DNA from: an uncultured Acholeplasmatales bacterium
GTDB taxonomy: Bacteria; Bacillota_I; Bacilli_A; Acholeplasmatales; Anaeroplasmataceae
DNA: 34,789 nt
Assembly (NCBI GenBank): GCA_905236105.1
Contig: CAJOOI010000153.1
Coordinates: 1 to 34,789 of the forward strand
Reading direction: 5' to 3'
Position numbers and translations under genes: made by a program. Positions 9,040 through 19,533 of the stretch are shown here, one piece after another. Below the pieces are notes generated by a model, which ran no database searches, was not told the DNA's origin, and saw only the letters and a program-made list of their open reading frames with translations. Positions within the stretch are counted from its first letter, which is position 1; every line of letters begins with the position of its first letter.

Positions 9040-9068
9040 TTGAAATCAATATTGAAAAATGATATTAT
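9040..9068 (+). promoter_or_regulatory. Promoter of the tandem giant lipoprotein operon
   Basis: TTGAAA (9040-9045), 17-nt spacer, extended -10 TGA-TATTAT (9063-9068). Confidence 0.65.
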
Positions 9069-9108
9069 ATTACGTGCTATGATTATTTTAAGGTAAAGGA
9101 GTTAAATA

Positions 9109-12100
9109 ATGAGCAAAAGCAAAGTAAAAGCTAAAAGGGCATTGACTGTAACAATGTCACTAGCTTTAGGAATAACACTTTCTGCATGTTCAGGTGCGAC
9201 AAATAATTATGGTTCATTAGACAGCAATTCCGTTTATGCCTCTGCTGGAACTTATGAAGTTACAAAAGGCGAGTTATGGGATGAACTTAAATGGAATGCT
9301 CAAAGTCTATTAAGTGAACAAATTGAAAATGTTGTGCTTGATGAGCAGATAACAAATCTAAGAAACGTATTTGAAAAAACTTACACAGAACTTTCAACTA
9401 CAGAAAAAGAAGATTTAGGTGTTAGTGATGAAGCAGGCTTCAATAGCCTATACGAAAAATACAAAAAAAGATTCATTGATTACGTGGTACAGGACGTATT
9501 CTCATTTACTTACTCTACAGAAGATTATTGGGATAATGTAGAAAATCTTGATGAAACTGATGCAAAAACACTTATTTACAAATATGTTGATACTGTTTTT
9601 ACAACATATCACAAAGAAGCTTTAGAAGATGGAACAACATATTTAAATCTATTATTAGAAGCTTATGAAAATGGTGCTGAAGACAACAAGATGAATTTCT
9701 TTGAATTTGGTTTATCTTTAAAAGAAAAATTCTACCCATTATATGCAAAAGAATTATTAGCATATCAATCTTTAAAAGAAGAAGTAGATAAAGCTGCCGA
9801 AGAAGACACTGATGAAGATGACAATATGATTGGCTATTATGAAAATACATCATATGTAAATAAATTCAAATCAGAATATACAAATAAATATGATTTGGAT
9901 TTAATCTTAATCCGTTTTGCATCATCTGATGAATATAATAATACATTAAGAGCATTTGGCGTAAAAGTATATAATAAACGTTATTATTTCATTAGAGATA
10001 ATGCTGATGATGGTTATGATTCATATCTTGAAAGTGAAAATAAATTATCATTAACAAAATATAATGAATTATATGATGGCTTTTCTACTAGCCAACTTAC
10101 AAAAGAAAATGGTGCATACGAATTAACTAGTGAAGAAGTATTAGAATTGTTCATCCAAATCTATAATTATTCTTATAGTGGTTATCGTAGCCCACTTGCA
10201 TCTACAGTAATAACAAAAAATACAGTTTTACACAAAGATGTAAATGGCAATGATGTTTTAGCAGATTATGCAAATTTAAGTTTAAATAATTTAAGAGATG
10301 TCACATATTCAATTACAAAAGAATATGCATCAAATGCAACTGAAAAATATGAAGCTAATATTGAATCATTAAAAGAAAATAATAAAACTGAAACTACATT
10401 CTATTCTGATGATTTGAAAAATGATTATTCAGATTCATTTAGAGTTTATATGTATGAAACTTTATTATTAACTGATGACCAAGGATATCAAGATTTACAT
10501 GCACGTTATACTACAACAACACAAAGTGCAAATAGTGCTCAATATGCTATCTACAAATTTGGCGAAGAAAAGAATTTCCGTGAAGGTGAAGAAGTAGATG
10601 ATGAAACATTATTAGAATATCAAAATTTCTATAAATCATCTTTATCTAAATATGAAATTCTTTCATATATTCAAGATGATAGTAGAAAAGTCTTATTTGA
10701 AACAATACTTGATTTATTAATGCATGATGATATTACTTCAAATAAAATTTCAACTGTTTTAAGTGATGAAACTGAAAATGTAAAAGTATCAATTTATAAT
10801 GAAGCAGTAGAAATTGGTTATAAAAAAGATAATTCTGATTATTCTAATACAATTCTAAGTGCAGCAAATAATAATATTTTAGCCACATTAAGCTATGATG
10901 ATAAAACTTGGAATTTAAATATCGTAGGTGATGCAAATGATGAAAATTCATTAAAGGTTGCAGGATATGATACTCCATATAGCGCATATGATGTATTAGA
11001 AAGACAAAATGGTATTTCAGTAGCATCTTCATTATTATCTAGAAAGATTGTAAAAGATACTAAAACTTATAAAGATACACTAAATGAAAAAGATACAAGA
11101 GAAAGCTACAAAAATTATTTAGAGAATATGTTAATTTATTTTTCTAATGATTATTATTCTTCAAGTGGTTATCCTTCATCTATCGGTAAATATAATTTCT
11201 TAATGTTATATTTCCATACTGCTGATGTAAATTCAATTATTGAAAATACATATTTATTATCACTTGCTACATCTAGATTACTTACTGATTATTCATCAGA
11301 TACTTTAGCATCATTCTTCAAAGAATATGCTGATTTAGCATATGATAAATATTTCTCAATGGAATCTAAAACATTATTAGTTTATTTTGACCGTGATGAT
11401 GACGATGAACCAGATGAGGTAGATGTAGATGATCCTAATAACTGGATTTTTGATGAAGTATCATTTGATGGTGATTTCCATACAAGGGGATATGTAGCTA
11501 AATCATTAATATATGATGTTTATCAAGAACTTGCAGCATCATCTACAGCTCATAGTGATTATTTAGATACTTTAGTTACTGAAATTAATAATTCAAGTAA
11601 AGCTGTTTATGAAGAAAATCCAATTTCTTCTGAAAACAAATGGGCAAAATATCGTTATTTAGGCTTTAAAGTAAAAACAGTTACAAATTCTGTAACTAAC
11701 GCAACTACTCAAATCGACTTTGATTTAAAACAAAGATTATTTGATTATGCTAAAGGCTCAAATGATGATGGTACTAAGACCTATCAATATTTCATAAATG
11801 ATTCAATCCCAACTTCATATATGGAAATTTTAAGTCAAGATAATGTTGCAGAAAATGATGATACAATCTTAAGAACTGTTGATGGATATAACCTAAATTT
11901 AATAACAACAGGTACAGCTAAATCATCTGCTAAATGGAGTGAAGATGATTATAAAAACACTGAATTGTTAGAAAATATTTGGTTAAAATATAATGAAAAA
12001 TATGTTAAGGTTGATAATGTCTATAATGAAGATGATAAATTATCTTTAAATCAAATTTTATTATATGTACTTGACCAAGCAGTTAATGGCTCATCTACAT

Positions 12101-12444
12101 TAAGCCCAGCCGCAATTAATGATGCACTTACTAATTATTTAAGCCCTGTATATACAAGATTTACAAGTGATGCAACTCAATCAATTGTATTACTTAACTT
12201 TATTAAAAAAGCAACTAATTCAGAAGCAGAATTATATGATGTTATAAAATATAATTCTGATAATACATATAATGGTGTTTCAGGAAAAGTTGCAAGAACT
12301 ATTATCATCAATGAAGATGTTGCTGATTCATATTCAAGATATATTAACGATACAACAGGAACATCAGATACATTTGAAAATTGGTGGGAAAAATTATACG
12401 AACAAGTTGCTAACTTCCTAAGCAAGAAAGAGGAGGATAAATAA
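9109..12444 (+). CDS. Giant lipoprotein A (1111 aa), putative divergent SurA/PrsA-like (parvulin-fold) protein
   Basis: Lipobox LSACSG; SurA_N-like 'TYEVTKGELWDELKWNAQSLLSEQIENVVLDEQI'; two parvulin-like modules inferred by alignment to the next gene; SD AAGGAG. Confidence 0.6.
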   Translation: MSKSKVKAKRALTVTMSLALGITLSACSGATNNYGSLDSNSVYASAGTYEVTKGELWDELKWNAQSLLSEQIENVVLDEQITNLRNVFEKTYTELSTTEKEDLGVSDEAGFNSLYEKYKKRFIDYVVQDVFSFTYSTEDYWDNVENLDETDAKTLIYKYVDTVFTTYHKEALEDGTTYLNLLLEAYENGAEDNKMNFFEFGLSLKEKFYPLYAKELLAYQSLKEEVDKAAEEDTDEDDNMIGYYENTSYVNKFKSEYTNKYDLDLILIRFASSDEYNNTLRAFGVKVYNKRYYFIRDNADDGYDSYLESENKLSLTKYNELYDGFSTSQLTKENGAYELTSEEVLELFIQIYNYSYSGYRSPLASTVITKNTVLHKDVNGNDVLADYANLSLNNLRDVTYSITKEYASNATEKYEANIESLKENNKTETTFYSDDLKNDYSDSFRVYMYETLLLTDDQGYQDLHARYTTTTQSANSAQYAIYKFGEEKNFREGEEVDDETLLEYQNFYKSSLSKYEILSYIQDDSRKVLFETILDLLMHDDITSNKISTVLSDETENVKVSIYNEAVEIGYKKDNSDYSNTILSAANNNILATLSYDDKTWNLNIVGDANDENSLKVAGYDTPYSAYDVLERQNGISVASSLLSRKIVKDTKTYKDTLNEKDTRESYKNYLENMLIYFSNDYYSSSGYPSSIGKYNFLMLYFHTADVNSIIENTYLLSLATSRLLTDYSSDTLASFFKEYADLAYDKYFSMESKTLLVYFDRDDDDEPDEVDVDDPNNWIFDEVSFDGDFHTRGYVAKSLIYDVYQELAASSTAHSDYLDTLVTEINNSSKAVYEENPISSENKWAKYRYLGFKVKTVTNSVTNATTQIDFDLKQRLFDYAKGSNDDGTKTYQYFINDSIPTSYMEILSQDNVAENDDTILRTVDGYNLNLITTGTAKSSAKWSEDDYKNTELLENIWLKYNEKYVKVDNVYNEDDKLSLNQILLYVLDQAVNGSSTLSPAAINDALTNYLSPVYTRFTSDATQSIVLLNFIKKATNSEAELYDVIKYNSDNTYNGVSGKVARTIIINEDVADSYSRYINDTTGTSDTFENWWEKLYEQVANFLSKKEEDK

Positions 12445-12445
12445 T

Positions 12446-15394
12446 ATGAAATTAAATAAGAAAATATTATTTGGCCTTTCTTTAGGCTTAGCTGGTATAG
12501 CTTTAGCAAGCTGTTCAACTGAAAAATATAATCAAGTTGTTCCATATGGAACTCTTGAAGGAAGCTTTGATACTAAAATTGCTACAGCAAATGGCGATTT
12601 AAGTATGAATTTAAAACAATATTATTCTCGTTTAAGAAATGCAGGTTATGATGTTGTTGAAAATGCAATCAATAAACAATTATTCAAAGCTGAATTAGCA
12701 TGTTATAAAGATATGTTATTTGCTAAGACTATTAATGAACTTCAAGACAAAGAAAATACTTTAAAAACTTTAGCATTAACTAAAGACAATGTTAAATTAT
12801 ATGAAATTACAGATGAAAAATACGCTGAATTAAGAGAAGAATTATTAGAAGAAGTAAACACATCTTTAGCTTCAGCAATTTTCTCTACTGGTGTTGAAGA
12901 AACAATTAATAACCAAACTGAAAAAGAAAAAACAATTGCAATTAAAAAATTCGTTAATGCCCAAAACCAATTAGGCGTTGAATTAAGTGCTTCTGATATT
13001 GCATGGTTTGGAAAATCAAATCCAAATTATACTTTAAAAGAAACTTCAAAATTAATTCAATTTGAAGATACTACTTTAAGAAAATTAAGTAATTTAGTTG
13101 ATGGCTATTTATTAACTGAAGCTCAAAAATTATCTGCTAAAAAAGCATTATACGAAATTGCTGATAAAGAATATATTTATGATTCTGATAAAGAAGATGA
13201 TATAAAAAATTCAAATTATTTATTTTCAGATAAAGATATTAAAGCTGCATATAATAATACATATAAAACATATGGTACTTATAAAGCAGTTGTTATTCAA
13301 TTCAACACACTTAAAGAAGCACTTGATACAATGAATAAAGTAACTGCAAATGCAGGTATTTCAAGTGATGCTGATGTTGCTAAAACACAATATTTAGGAA
13401 TATATAATTCTTATTATTCATTTAAAGATCAGTTAACTGATGCAAAATCATTTGTTGTATCTAAAGATCAAAATGAATTATCAGATTTTAGCTCAAGCAT
13501 TCAAACATTAATAAAAGAAACTTTAGAAGATAATGAATATCTTCTAGAACCAAGAAACTTTAACAATAAATATGTTTTAGTTTATAAATTTGATACTGAA
13601 TATGATTTACATTCTTCTGAAGGTGCAAATAAACAACTTGATTTTGATAAACTAAGTGAAGAACAATTACAAGAATATACAGTAAAAATTAAAGAAGATA
13701 TTCTTGATGCTAGTGTTTCATCATACTTATCAGTAAACAAACAAAATTTATTAGAAGATTCAAATATTAAGATTTATGATCCTCTATTTGAATCAAAATT
13801 CTATTATGCTAATTCTAGCTTTTATGAAAGAATTACAGATACTGTTTCATCTACAAGTTCTAATATTTTCTCAATTGGAGATTATAATTACACAGTAAAT
13901 GATTTTTATGATGAAGCATCTTTAAAATATGCATCAAGCATAATTAATGAACATTTAACGCTTGAATATACATATAAATATTATGATCAATATGTAAATC
14001 AATATTACATTTCAAGCGAATTACATGATACAAATGTTGAAACATTAGAAAGTGATATCAGTAGCTTTGAAGCTGGTAAAAAATCACAATATCCTACATC
14101 ATATGGTCTTTCTACATATTTATTAGGAAATTATGGATATGAAACAAAAGAAGACGTAATCAAATATTATTATGATGCACGTCAAGCAAGAACTACTTAT
14201 TTATCTAGATATGTATTTGAAGAATGGTCAGATTTAGAAAATAATGTAACTGATGTTGCTAAAACAGGTTTCTTAAACAAATTACTTGAAACTGGTAATG
14301 AAAATTACAAAAATTTATTTGAAATTAATTTAGATCATATCTTAATTAATATTGATGATGATGGAGATGGTTCTCCAGATGATCCTAATAAATTCTTAGC
14401 TGATAACCCAGCAGTTGCAGATGAATTTAAAGAAGCAGTTGCAGAATTAGCTGTAGCTTTATATCAAGAATCAATTAATGAAGTTTATTCAGGCAATACT
14501 TTATATGAGATTTTAACTCATATTAAATCTGATTTCCAACGTGGTGAAACATTAAAATCAGATAATACTAAAACATGGGATGATTTTAAGAAATTTAATT
14601 TCTTATTAACTGTTGAAAAACTTGCATCATCTTCAAATATTACTGAATCAACAGTATCAAGCTTTGTTACTCCATTTGCTGATTATGTAAAGAATGTTTA
14701 TAAATTCGCATCTTCAGATGGTGAATCTAAAGCAAGTACTTCAAATTCAGATGGTGTATATTATTTTGTATATACTAATGATGAAGGTGAATTAACAGGT
14801 CATACTGCTAAAACTCTAGAAGATAGTAAATATATAACTTATGATTCATTATGTATGACTAATTATGGTTATCATATGTTAATCTTAAATTCATATACTA
14901 AACCTAGAGAAACAATTTCAAAAGAATCTGATGATAGCGTAAATTACTTAAAAGAAATTAAAGTAATATTACATAAATATACAGATGACGATGATAAAGA
15001 AGTTAGTATTTATGCAGTTCTTGATGGTTATAATGAAGATACAAAAGATGCAGCAAACTTCAATCAATTCTTCATTTATTATGTACAAAAACAAAATGGA
15101 GATAGTTCTTCATTAGAATCAAACATTTATAATCTATTATGTCGTATGTTTGATAATTCTGTATCTACATTTAATTCTTCTAATTTCCAAAATTATTTAT
15201 TAGCTAAGACATTAGATGTAAAAATAAATACATCAGCTATTCTAAATGTTTCATTAAAACAATTATATGTTGATGCTTTAGTTGAAAATTATGAACTAAC
15301 ATTAACTAATTATGGTACTGAAGATACATATGAAAGCTGGTTAATTGATGATGCAGATGATCTTGCATCTTGGGCAAGACCTGACAAAAAATAA
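12446..15394 (+). CDS. Giant lipoprotein B (982 aa), paralog of A, putative divergent SurA/PrsA-like protein
   Basis: Lipobox LASCS; 'SDKDIKAAYNNTYKTYGTYKAVVIQFNTLKEALDTM' and 'HILIN...NYGYHMLIL' resemble parvulin strands; one nt after the stop of A; SD AGGAGG. Confidence 0.6.
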   Translation: MKLNKKILFGLSLGLAGIALASCSTEKYNQVVPYGTLEGSFDTKIATANGDLSMNLKQYYSRLRNAGYDVVENAINKQLFKAELACYKDMLFAKTINELQDKENTLKTLALTKDNVKLYEITDEKYAELREELLEEVNTSLASAIFSTGVEETINNQTEKEKTIAIKKFVNAQNQLGVELSASDIAWFGKSNPNYTLKETSKLIQFEDTTLRKLSNLVDGYLLTEAQKLSAKKALYEIADKEYIYDSDKEDDIKNSNYLFSDKDIKAAYNNTYKTYGTYKAVVIQFNTLKEALDTMNKVTANAGISSDADVAKTQYLGIYNSYYSFKDQLTDAKSFVVSKDQNELSDFSSSIQTLIKETLEDNEYLLEPRNFNNKYVLVYKFDTEYDLHSSEGANKQLDFDKLSEEQLQEYTVKIKEDILDASVSSYLSVNKQNLLEDSNIKIYDPLFESKFYYANSSFYERITDTVSSTSSNIFSIGDYNYTVNDFYDEASLKYASSIINEHLTLEYTYKYYDQYVNQYYISSELHDTNVETLESDISSFEAGKKSQYPTSYGLSTYLLGNYGYETKEDVIKYYYDARQARTTYLSRYVFEEWSDLENNVTDVAKTGFLNKLLETGNENYKNLFEINLDHILINIDDDGDGSPDDPNKFLADNPAVADEFKEAVAELAVALYQESINEVYSGNTLYEILTHIKSDFQRGETLKSDNTKTWDDFKKFNFLLTVEKLASSSNITESTVSSFVTPFADYVKNVYKFASSDGESKASTSNSDGVYYFVYTNDEGELTGHTAKTLEDSKYITYDSLCMTNYGYHMLILNSYTKPRETISKESDDSVNYLKEIKVILHKYTDDDDKEVSIYAVLDGYNEDTKDAANFNQFFIYYVQKQNGDSSSLESNIYNLLCRMFDNSVSTFNSSNFQNYLLAKTLDVKINTSAILNVSLKQLYVDALVENYELTLTNYGTEDTYESWLIDDADDLASWARPDKK

Positions 15395-15402
15395 AAAAAT
15401 AT

Positions 15403-15428
15403 GAAGAGGCTAAATGCCTCTTCTTTTC
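15403..15428 (+). terminator. Rho-independent terminator of the tandem lipoprotein operon
   Basis: GAAGAGGC-TAAAT-GCCTCTTC followed by TTTTC. Confidence 0.75.
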
Positions 15429-15442
15429 ATAAGGTGAAATTG

Positions 15443-16366
15443 ATGAATTATTTTACTAAAGATAAGCCTTATAATTCTTTAAATGAATATTATTTAAAAA
15501 AATATGGATTTAAGGTTGCAAAGATTCCGCTTAATTTAAATTTTAGTTGTCCAAATAAAGATGGATTAAAAGGTTATGGTGGTTGTATATATTGTAGTAA
15601 AATGGCTAGTGGTGATATACAAGATTATCACAATGATTTAAAAACACAATATAATAAATTAAAAGAATTACAATTAAATAAATGGAAAAATATTAAATTT
15701 ATGCCTTATTTACAAGCTGGCACAAATACTTATGCAGATACATCTATTTTAAAAGAAATATATAATAATGCTTTAAATTTAGATGAAGATTTATTTGGTT
15801 TATCTATTGCTACAAGGCCAGATTCTATTACTGAAGATACATATGAATTATTAAATGAATTAAATAAAAAAACTCATTTGCAGATTGAATTAGGGTTTCA
15901 AACAGCAAATGAGGAAACTTCTAAATTTATAAATAGAGGCTTAACAAATTTAGAATTTGAAAATTGTGTTAATCGTTTAATTAATAATAATATTGAAGTC
16001 GTTGTCCATATAATAAATGGACTTCCATATGAAACATATGATGATATGATTAATACAATTAAATATTTAAATCAATTTAAGATAAGTGGAATAAAAATTC
16101 ATATGTTATTAGTTTTAGAAGATACCAAATTATATGATATTTATAAATCAAAACCATTTCATTTATTAACTTTAGATGAATATGTAAAAATAGTATGTGA
16201 TCAAATTTCATATTTGAATGATAATGTAATTATTCATCGATTATCAAGTGATTCACCTATTGATGGATTTATGCCAAAATGGCCTAAAAAGAAAATAATA
16301 GTTATGAATGAAATAGATAAATATATGAGAAAAAATAATTTATTTCAAGGAAAATATATAAAATAG
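15443..16366 (+). CDS. TIGR01212-family radical SAM protein (YhcC-like)
   Basis: NFSCPNKDGLKGYGGCIYCS (radical SAM Cys cluster); start at MNYF with SD AAGGTGA, not the ORF-track start at 15401, which lies in the terminator. Confidence 0.88.
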   Translation: MNYFTKDKPYNSLNEYYLKKYGFKVAKIPLNLNFSCPNKDGLKGYGGCIYCSKMASGDIQDYHNDLKTQYNKLKELQLNKWKNIKFMPYLQAGTNTYADTSILKEIYNNALNLDEDLFGLSIATRPDSITEDTYELLNELNKKTHLQIELGFQTANEETSKFINRGLTNLEFENCVNRLINNNIEVVVHIINGLPYETYDDMINTIKYLNQFKISGIKIHMLLVLEDTKLYDIYKSKPFHLLTLDEYVKIVCDQISYLNDNVIIHRLSSDSPIDGFMPKWPKKKIIVMNEIDKYMRKNNLFQGKYIK

Positions 16367-16386
16367 CGCTGAAATCAGCGCTATTT
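16361..16386. terminator. Bidirectional Rho-independent terminator
   Basis: AAATAGCGCTG-AAAT-CAGCGCTATTT, T/A tracts on both sides, between convergent genes. Confidence 0.88.
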
Positions 16387-16387
16387 T

Positions 16388-17209
16388 TTAACTTCTAAGT
16401 GGTCTATCTAATTCTTTATTATGAACCTTATTTAATTTTTCTAAATCTTCTTTATCTAATTTAAAATCGACATCTAAATTCATTTTTTGACGTTCTAAAT
16501 TAGTAGATTTAGGTAGTGGTAAAGTATTTCTTTCGATACAATATCTAATTGCTACCTGAGCTACTGTAACATTATGTTTATTAGCAACTTCTATAATATT
16601 TTTATCATTTAATATATTACCAGTTGCAAGAGGTGAATATGCTTCTACTAAAATATTGTTATCTTGACAATATTTTAATAATTTTTCTTGAGTATTACCA
16701 ATAAAAAATCTTATTTGATTTACATGTGGAATAAAGCCTGTTGCTTCAATTAAAGGCTTAATATCTGATTCTAAGAAATTAGAAACTCCTATAGATCTTA
16801 TATAACCATTTTTATATAATTCAACCATCGCTTTCCATGCTTCAATGTTGCCATCCTTGCAATCAAGTCCAATATTACTCCAAGGCCAAGGTGCATGGAT
16901 AAGATATAAATCTAGATATTCAAGATTAAGTAGATTAAGTGATTTATTAAAATATTCTTTAGCACCGTCATAAGATTTAATATCAGAAGGTAGCTTAGAT
17001 GTAATAAATAATTCGCTTCTATCAATTTTTGAATCTTTAATTGCTCTACCGATAGCTTCTTCATTTTGATATGCATATGCTGTATCAATATGTCTATAAC
17101 CAATTTTGATGGCATTTAGTGTTGCTTCATACGCATCTTCATTTGAAATTTGCCATGTCCCAAAACCAATACTGGGTACTAATACACCATTATTTAATTT
17201 AAAATTCAT
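16388..17209 (-). CDS. Aldo/keto reductase
   Basis: IGFGTWQI, HIDTAYAYQNEEAIGRAI, SIGVSNF, PLPKSTNLER. Confidence 0.93.
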   Translation of the reverse strand: MNFKLNNGVLVPSIGFGTWQISNEDAYEATLNAIKIGYRHIDTAYAYQNEEAIGRAIKDSKIDRSELFITSKLPSDIKSYDGAKEYFNKSLNLLNLEYLDLYLIHAPWPWSNIGLDCKDGNIEAWKAMVELYKNGYIRSIGVSNFLESDIKPLIEATGFIPHVNQIRFFIGNTQEKLLKYCQDNNILVEAYSPLATGNILNDKNIIEVANKHNVTVAQVAIRYCIERNTLPLPKSTNLERQKMNLDVDFKLDKEDLEKLNKVHNKELDRPLRS

Positions 17210-17255
17210 AGTATTCTCCTAATTTTCTTCATTATAACAAATATATTTTAATAAA

Positions 17256-17286
17256 AAAAGGCAAAATTAACTAAATTTTACCTTTT
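17256..17286 (-). terminator. Terminator downstream of tex
   Basis: Minus strand AAAAGGTAAAATT-TAGTT-AATTTTGCCTTTTTTTT; one position pairs only as G-U on the minus strand. Confidence 0.7.
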
Positions 17287-17294
17287 CTTTCGAA

Positions 17295-19517
17295 TTATTG
17301 TTTGTTTTTTACCATAGAAAGTGCCATTTTGTGCTTATCATAATCAATATCTATGACATAAACATGAACTGTATCACCTACACCAATTATGTCAGATGGA
17401 TGATTGATTCTGTTTTCGCTCATTTTTGAAATATGTACTAATCCATCATATTTAACACCACAATCAACAAATGCACCAAAATCGACAACATTTCTTACTG
17501 TACCATCAAATTCATCACCGATTTTTACATCTTCAAAATGCATTATATCACTTCTTAATTTTAATCCATCATATGTATCTCTAATATCTCTTTGTGGAGC
17601 TTTAAAAGCTTCTAAGATATCAGCAAGTGTATATTTATCGATGTTTAATTTATTTACTAATTCTTCTTGATTTAAATTATTTATTTTTTCTTTAATTTCA
17701 TCAGTACCAATATTTTCTACATTTTCATTTAATAAATCAAGAATTTGAAGTGCTTTATCATAACTTTCAGGGTGGATTGCAGTTTCATCTAATTTATTAG
17801 TACCACCTAATATTCTTAAGAAACCAACACATTGTTCATATGTCTTAGGACCCATTTTAGCTACTTTTTTAAGTTCTTCTCTTGATGTAAATTTAGAATT
17901 TGCTTCACGATAAGCAATTATATTTTTTGATACTGTTTTATTTAAACCAGAAACATAAGAAAGCAAAGAAACTGATGCAGTATTTAAGTTAACACCTACT
18001 TTATTTACGGCATCAAATACAACATCATCAAGTGATTTAGATAATTTTGATTCAGTTACATCATGTTGATATTGACCAACACCAATTGATTTTGGATCAA
18101 TTTTAACTAATTCAGCTAGTGGGTCTTGAATACGTCTACCAATTGAAATAGCACTCCTTTTTTCAACTGTTAAATCAGGAAATTCTTCAATTGCTATATC
18201 GCTTGCTGAATATACAGATGCACCAGCCTCACTTACAATTACATATTTCGTATCTAGATGGTTTTCATTGATTATTTCAGCAATAAAGCTTTCTGTTTCA
18301 CGAGATGCAGTACCATTACCGATAGCAATTATATCTACATTATATTTTTTTATTAAATTAATAATAGTTCTTTTTGAACCTTCTACTAATTTAGAATCAA
18401 CTTCGATACCTTTTGATTTTTCATTTGGATAAATTACAGATATTTCTAATACATTTGATGCAGGAGAAATAACTGCTAATTTACAACCAGTTCTAAATGC
18501 TGGGTCAACACCTAATACTACTTTACCTTTCATAGGTGGTTGAAGTAATAAATTTTTTAAATTAAGTGAGAAAATATTGATTGCTTGAGCTTCTGCTTCT
18601 TCATTTTTAATAGCTCTAATTTCTCTTGAAATAGATGGAGCAATTAATCTTTTATATGAATCATTTATTGCATCAATTAATTCTTCTTTAAATAATGATT
18701 CTCTTTCCCTTGTAACTTTAAATTTTAAATAATCAATATCACGTTCAGGTTGTAAAATTACATTTACAGTTACAACATCTTCATCTTCTGCTCTATTTAT
18801 AGCTAGAAGTCTATGTGGTTTAATTCTTGATATTGATTCAGAATAATCATAATAATTTTTATATTTTTCTTCAGGATCATTATCGTTTTTCTTCTTTTTT
18901 GATGTTATTGTACCAAATATTAGAGCTTTATCTCTAATATGTTGACGATATTCAGCATTATCACTAATTCTTTCAGCGATAATATATTTTGCATATTCTA
19001 ATGCTTTTTCTTTAGTAGGAACATTTTCATTAATATAAGGCATGATATAATAATCTCTTTCACCTTTTTGGTAATTTTTCATCATTATATCAGCAAGACC
19101 ATCTAAACCTAAAGCAATAGCTTCAGTAGCTTTAGTTTTCTTCTTTTCTTTATATGGACGATATAAGTCTTCTACTTCAATTAATTTAGTTGCAGCATTT
19201 ATTTTTTCTTCAAGTTCTGGAGTTAATAATTCTTTTTCTGCAATCAATCTAATTACATCATCTTTTCTTTTCTTCAAAGAAAGTTGATATTTATAATCTT
19301 CTTCAATTGCTCTTATAACTTCTTCATCTAATCCACCAGTTAATTCTTTACGATATCTTGCAATAAATGCTACTGTTTTATCTTCAGCAAGCATAAGTAA
19401 TACTTGTCTTGCTGCTTCAACTTTAATACCAAGCTTTAAAGCAGTTTTTTCAACTATTTCATCATTAATAATTGAATCAGTTTTAGTTTCTTCCTTAATT
19501 TCTTTTACTTCTTCCAT
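17295..19517 (-). CDS. tex: Tex family RNA-binding protein with C-terminal S1 domain
   Basis: VLGVDPAFRTGCKLAVIS, IGRRIQDPLAELVKIDPKSIGVGQYQHDV, C-terminal S1 'VGDEFDGTVRNVVDFGAFVDCGVKYDGLVHIS'. Confidence 0.95.
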   Translation of the reverse strand: MEEVKEIKEETKTDSIINDEIVEKTALKLGIKVEAARQVLLMLAEDKTVAFIARYRKELTGGLDEEVIRAIEEDYKYQLSLKKRKDDVIRLIAEKELLTPELEEKINAATKLIEVEDLYRPYKEKKKTKATEAIALGLDGLADIMMKNYQKGERDYYIMPYINENVPTKEKALEYAKYIIAERISDNAEYRQHIRDKALIFGTITSKKKKNDNDPEEKYKNYYDYSESISRIKPHRLLAINRAEDEDVVTVNVILQPERDIDYLKFKVTRERESLFKEELIDAINDSYKRLIAPSISREIRAIKNEEAEAQAINIFSLNLKNLLLQPPMKGKVVLGVDPAFRTGCKLAVISPASNVLEISVIYPNEKSKGIEVDSKLVEGSKRTIINLIKKYNVDIIAIGNGTASRETESFIAEIINENHLDTKYVIVSEAGASVYSASDIAIEEFPDLTVEKRSAISIGRRIQDPLAELVKIDPKSIGVGQYQHDVTESKLSKSLDDVVFDAVNKVGVNLNTASVSLLSYVSGLNKTVSKNIIAYREANSKFTSREELKKVAKMGPKTYEQCVGFLRILGGTNKLDETAIHPESYDKALQILDLLNENVENIGTDEIKEKINNLNQEELVNKLNIDKYTLADILEAFKAPQRDIRDTYDGLKLRSDIMHFEDVKIGDEFDGTVRNVVDFGAFVDCGVKYDGLVHISKMSENRINHPSDIIGVGDTVHVYVIDIDYDKHKMALSMVKNKQ

Positions 19518-19533
19518 TTTAAACTCCTTATTT

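Noticed and set aside
12177-12545. 122-aa minus-strand ORF across the A/B lipoprotein junction
   Set aside because: Antisense to two long ORFs with SDs; no family features. The other short antisense ORFs were rejected for the same reason.
15401-15442. N-terminal extension of the radical SAM ORF (MKRLNASSFHKVKL)
   Set aside because: Encoded by the terminator hairpin of the upstream gene; a good SD precedes the MNYF start at 15443.
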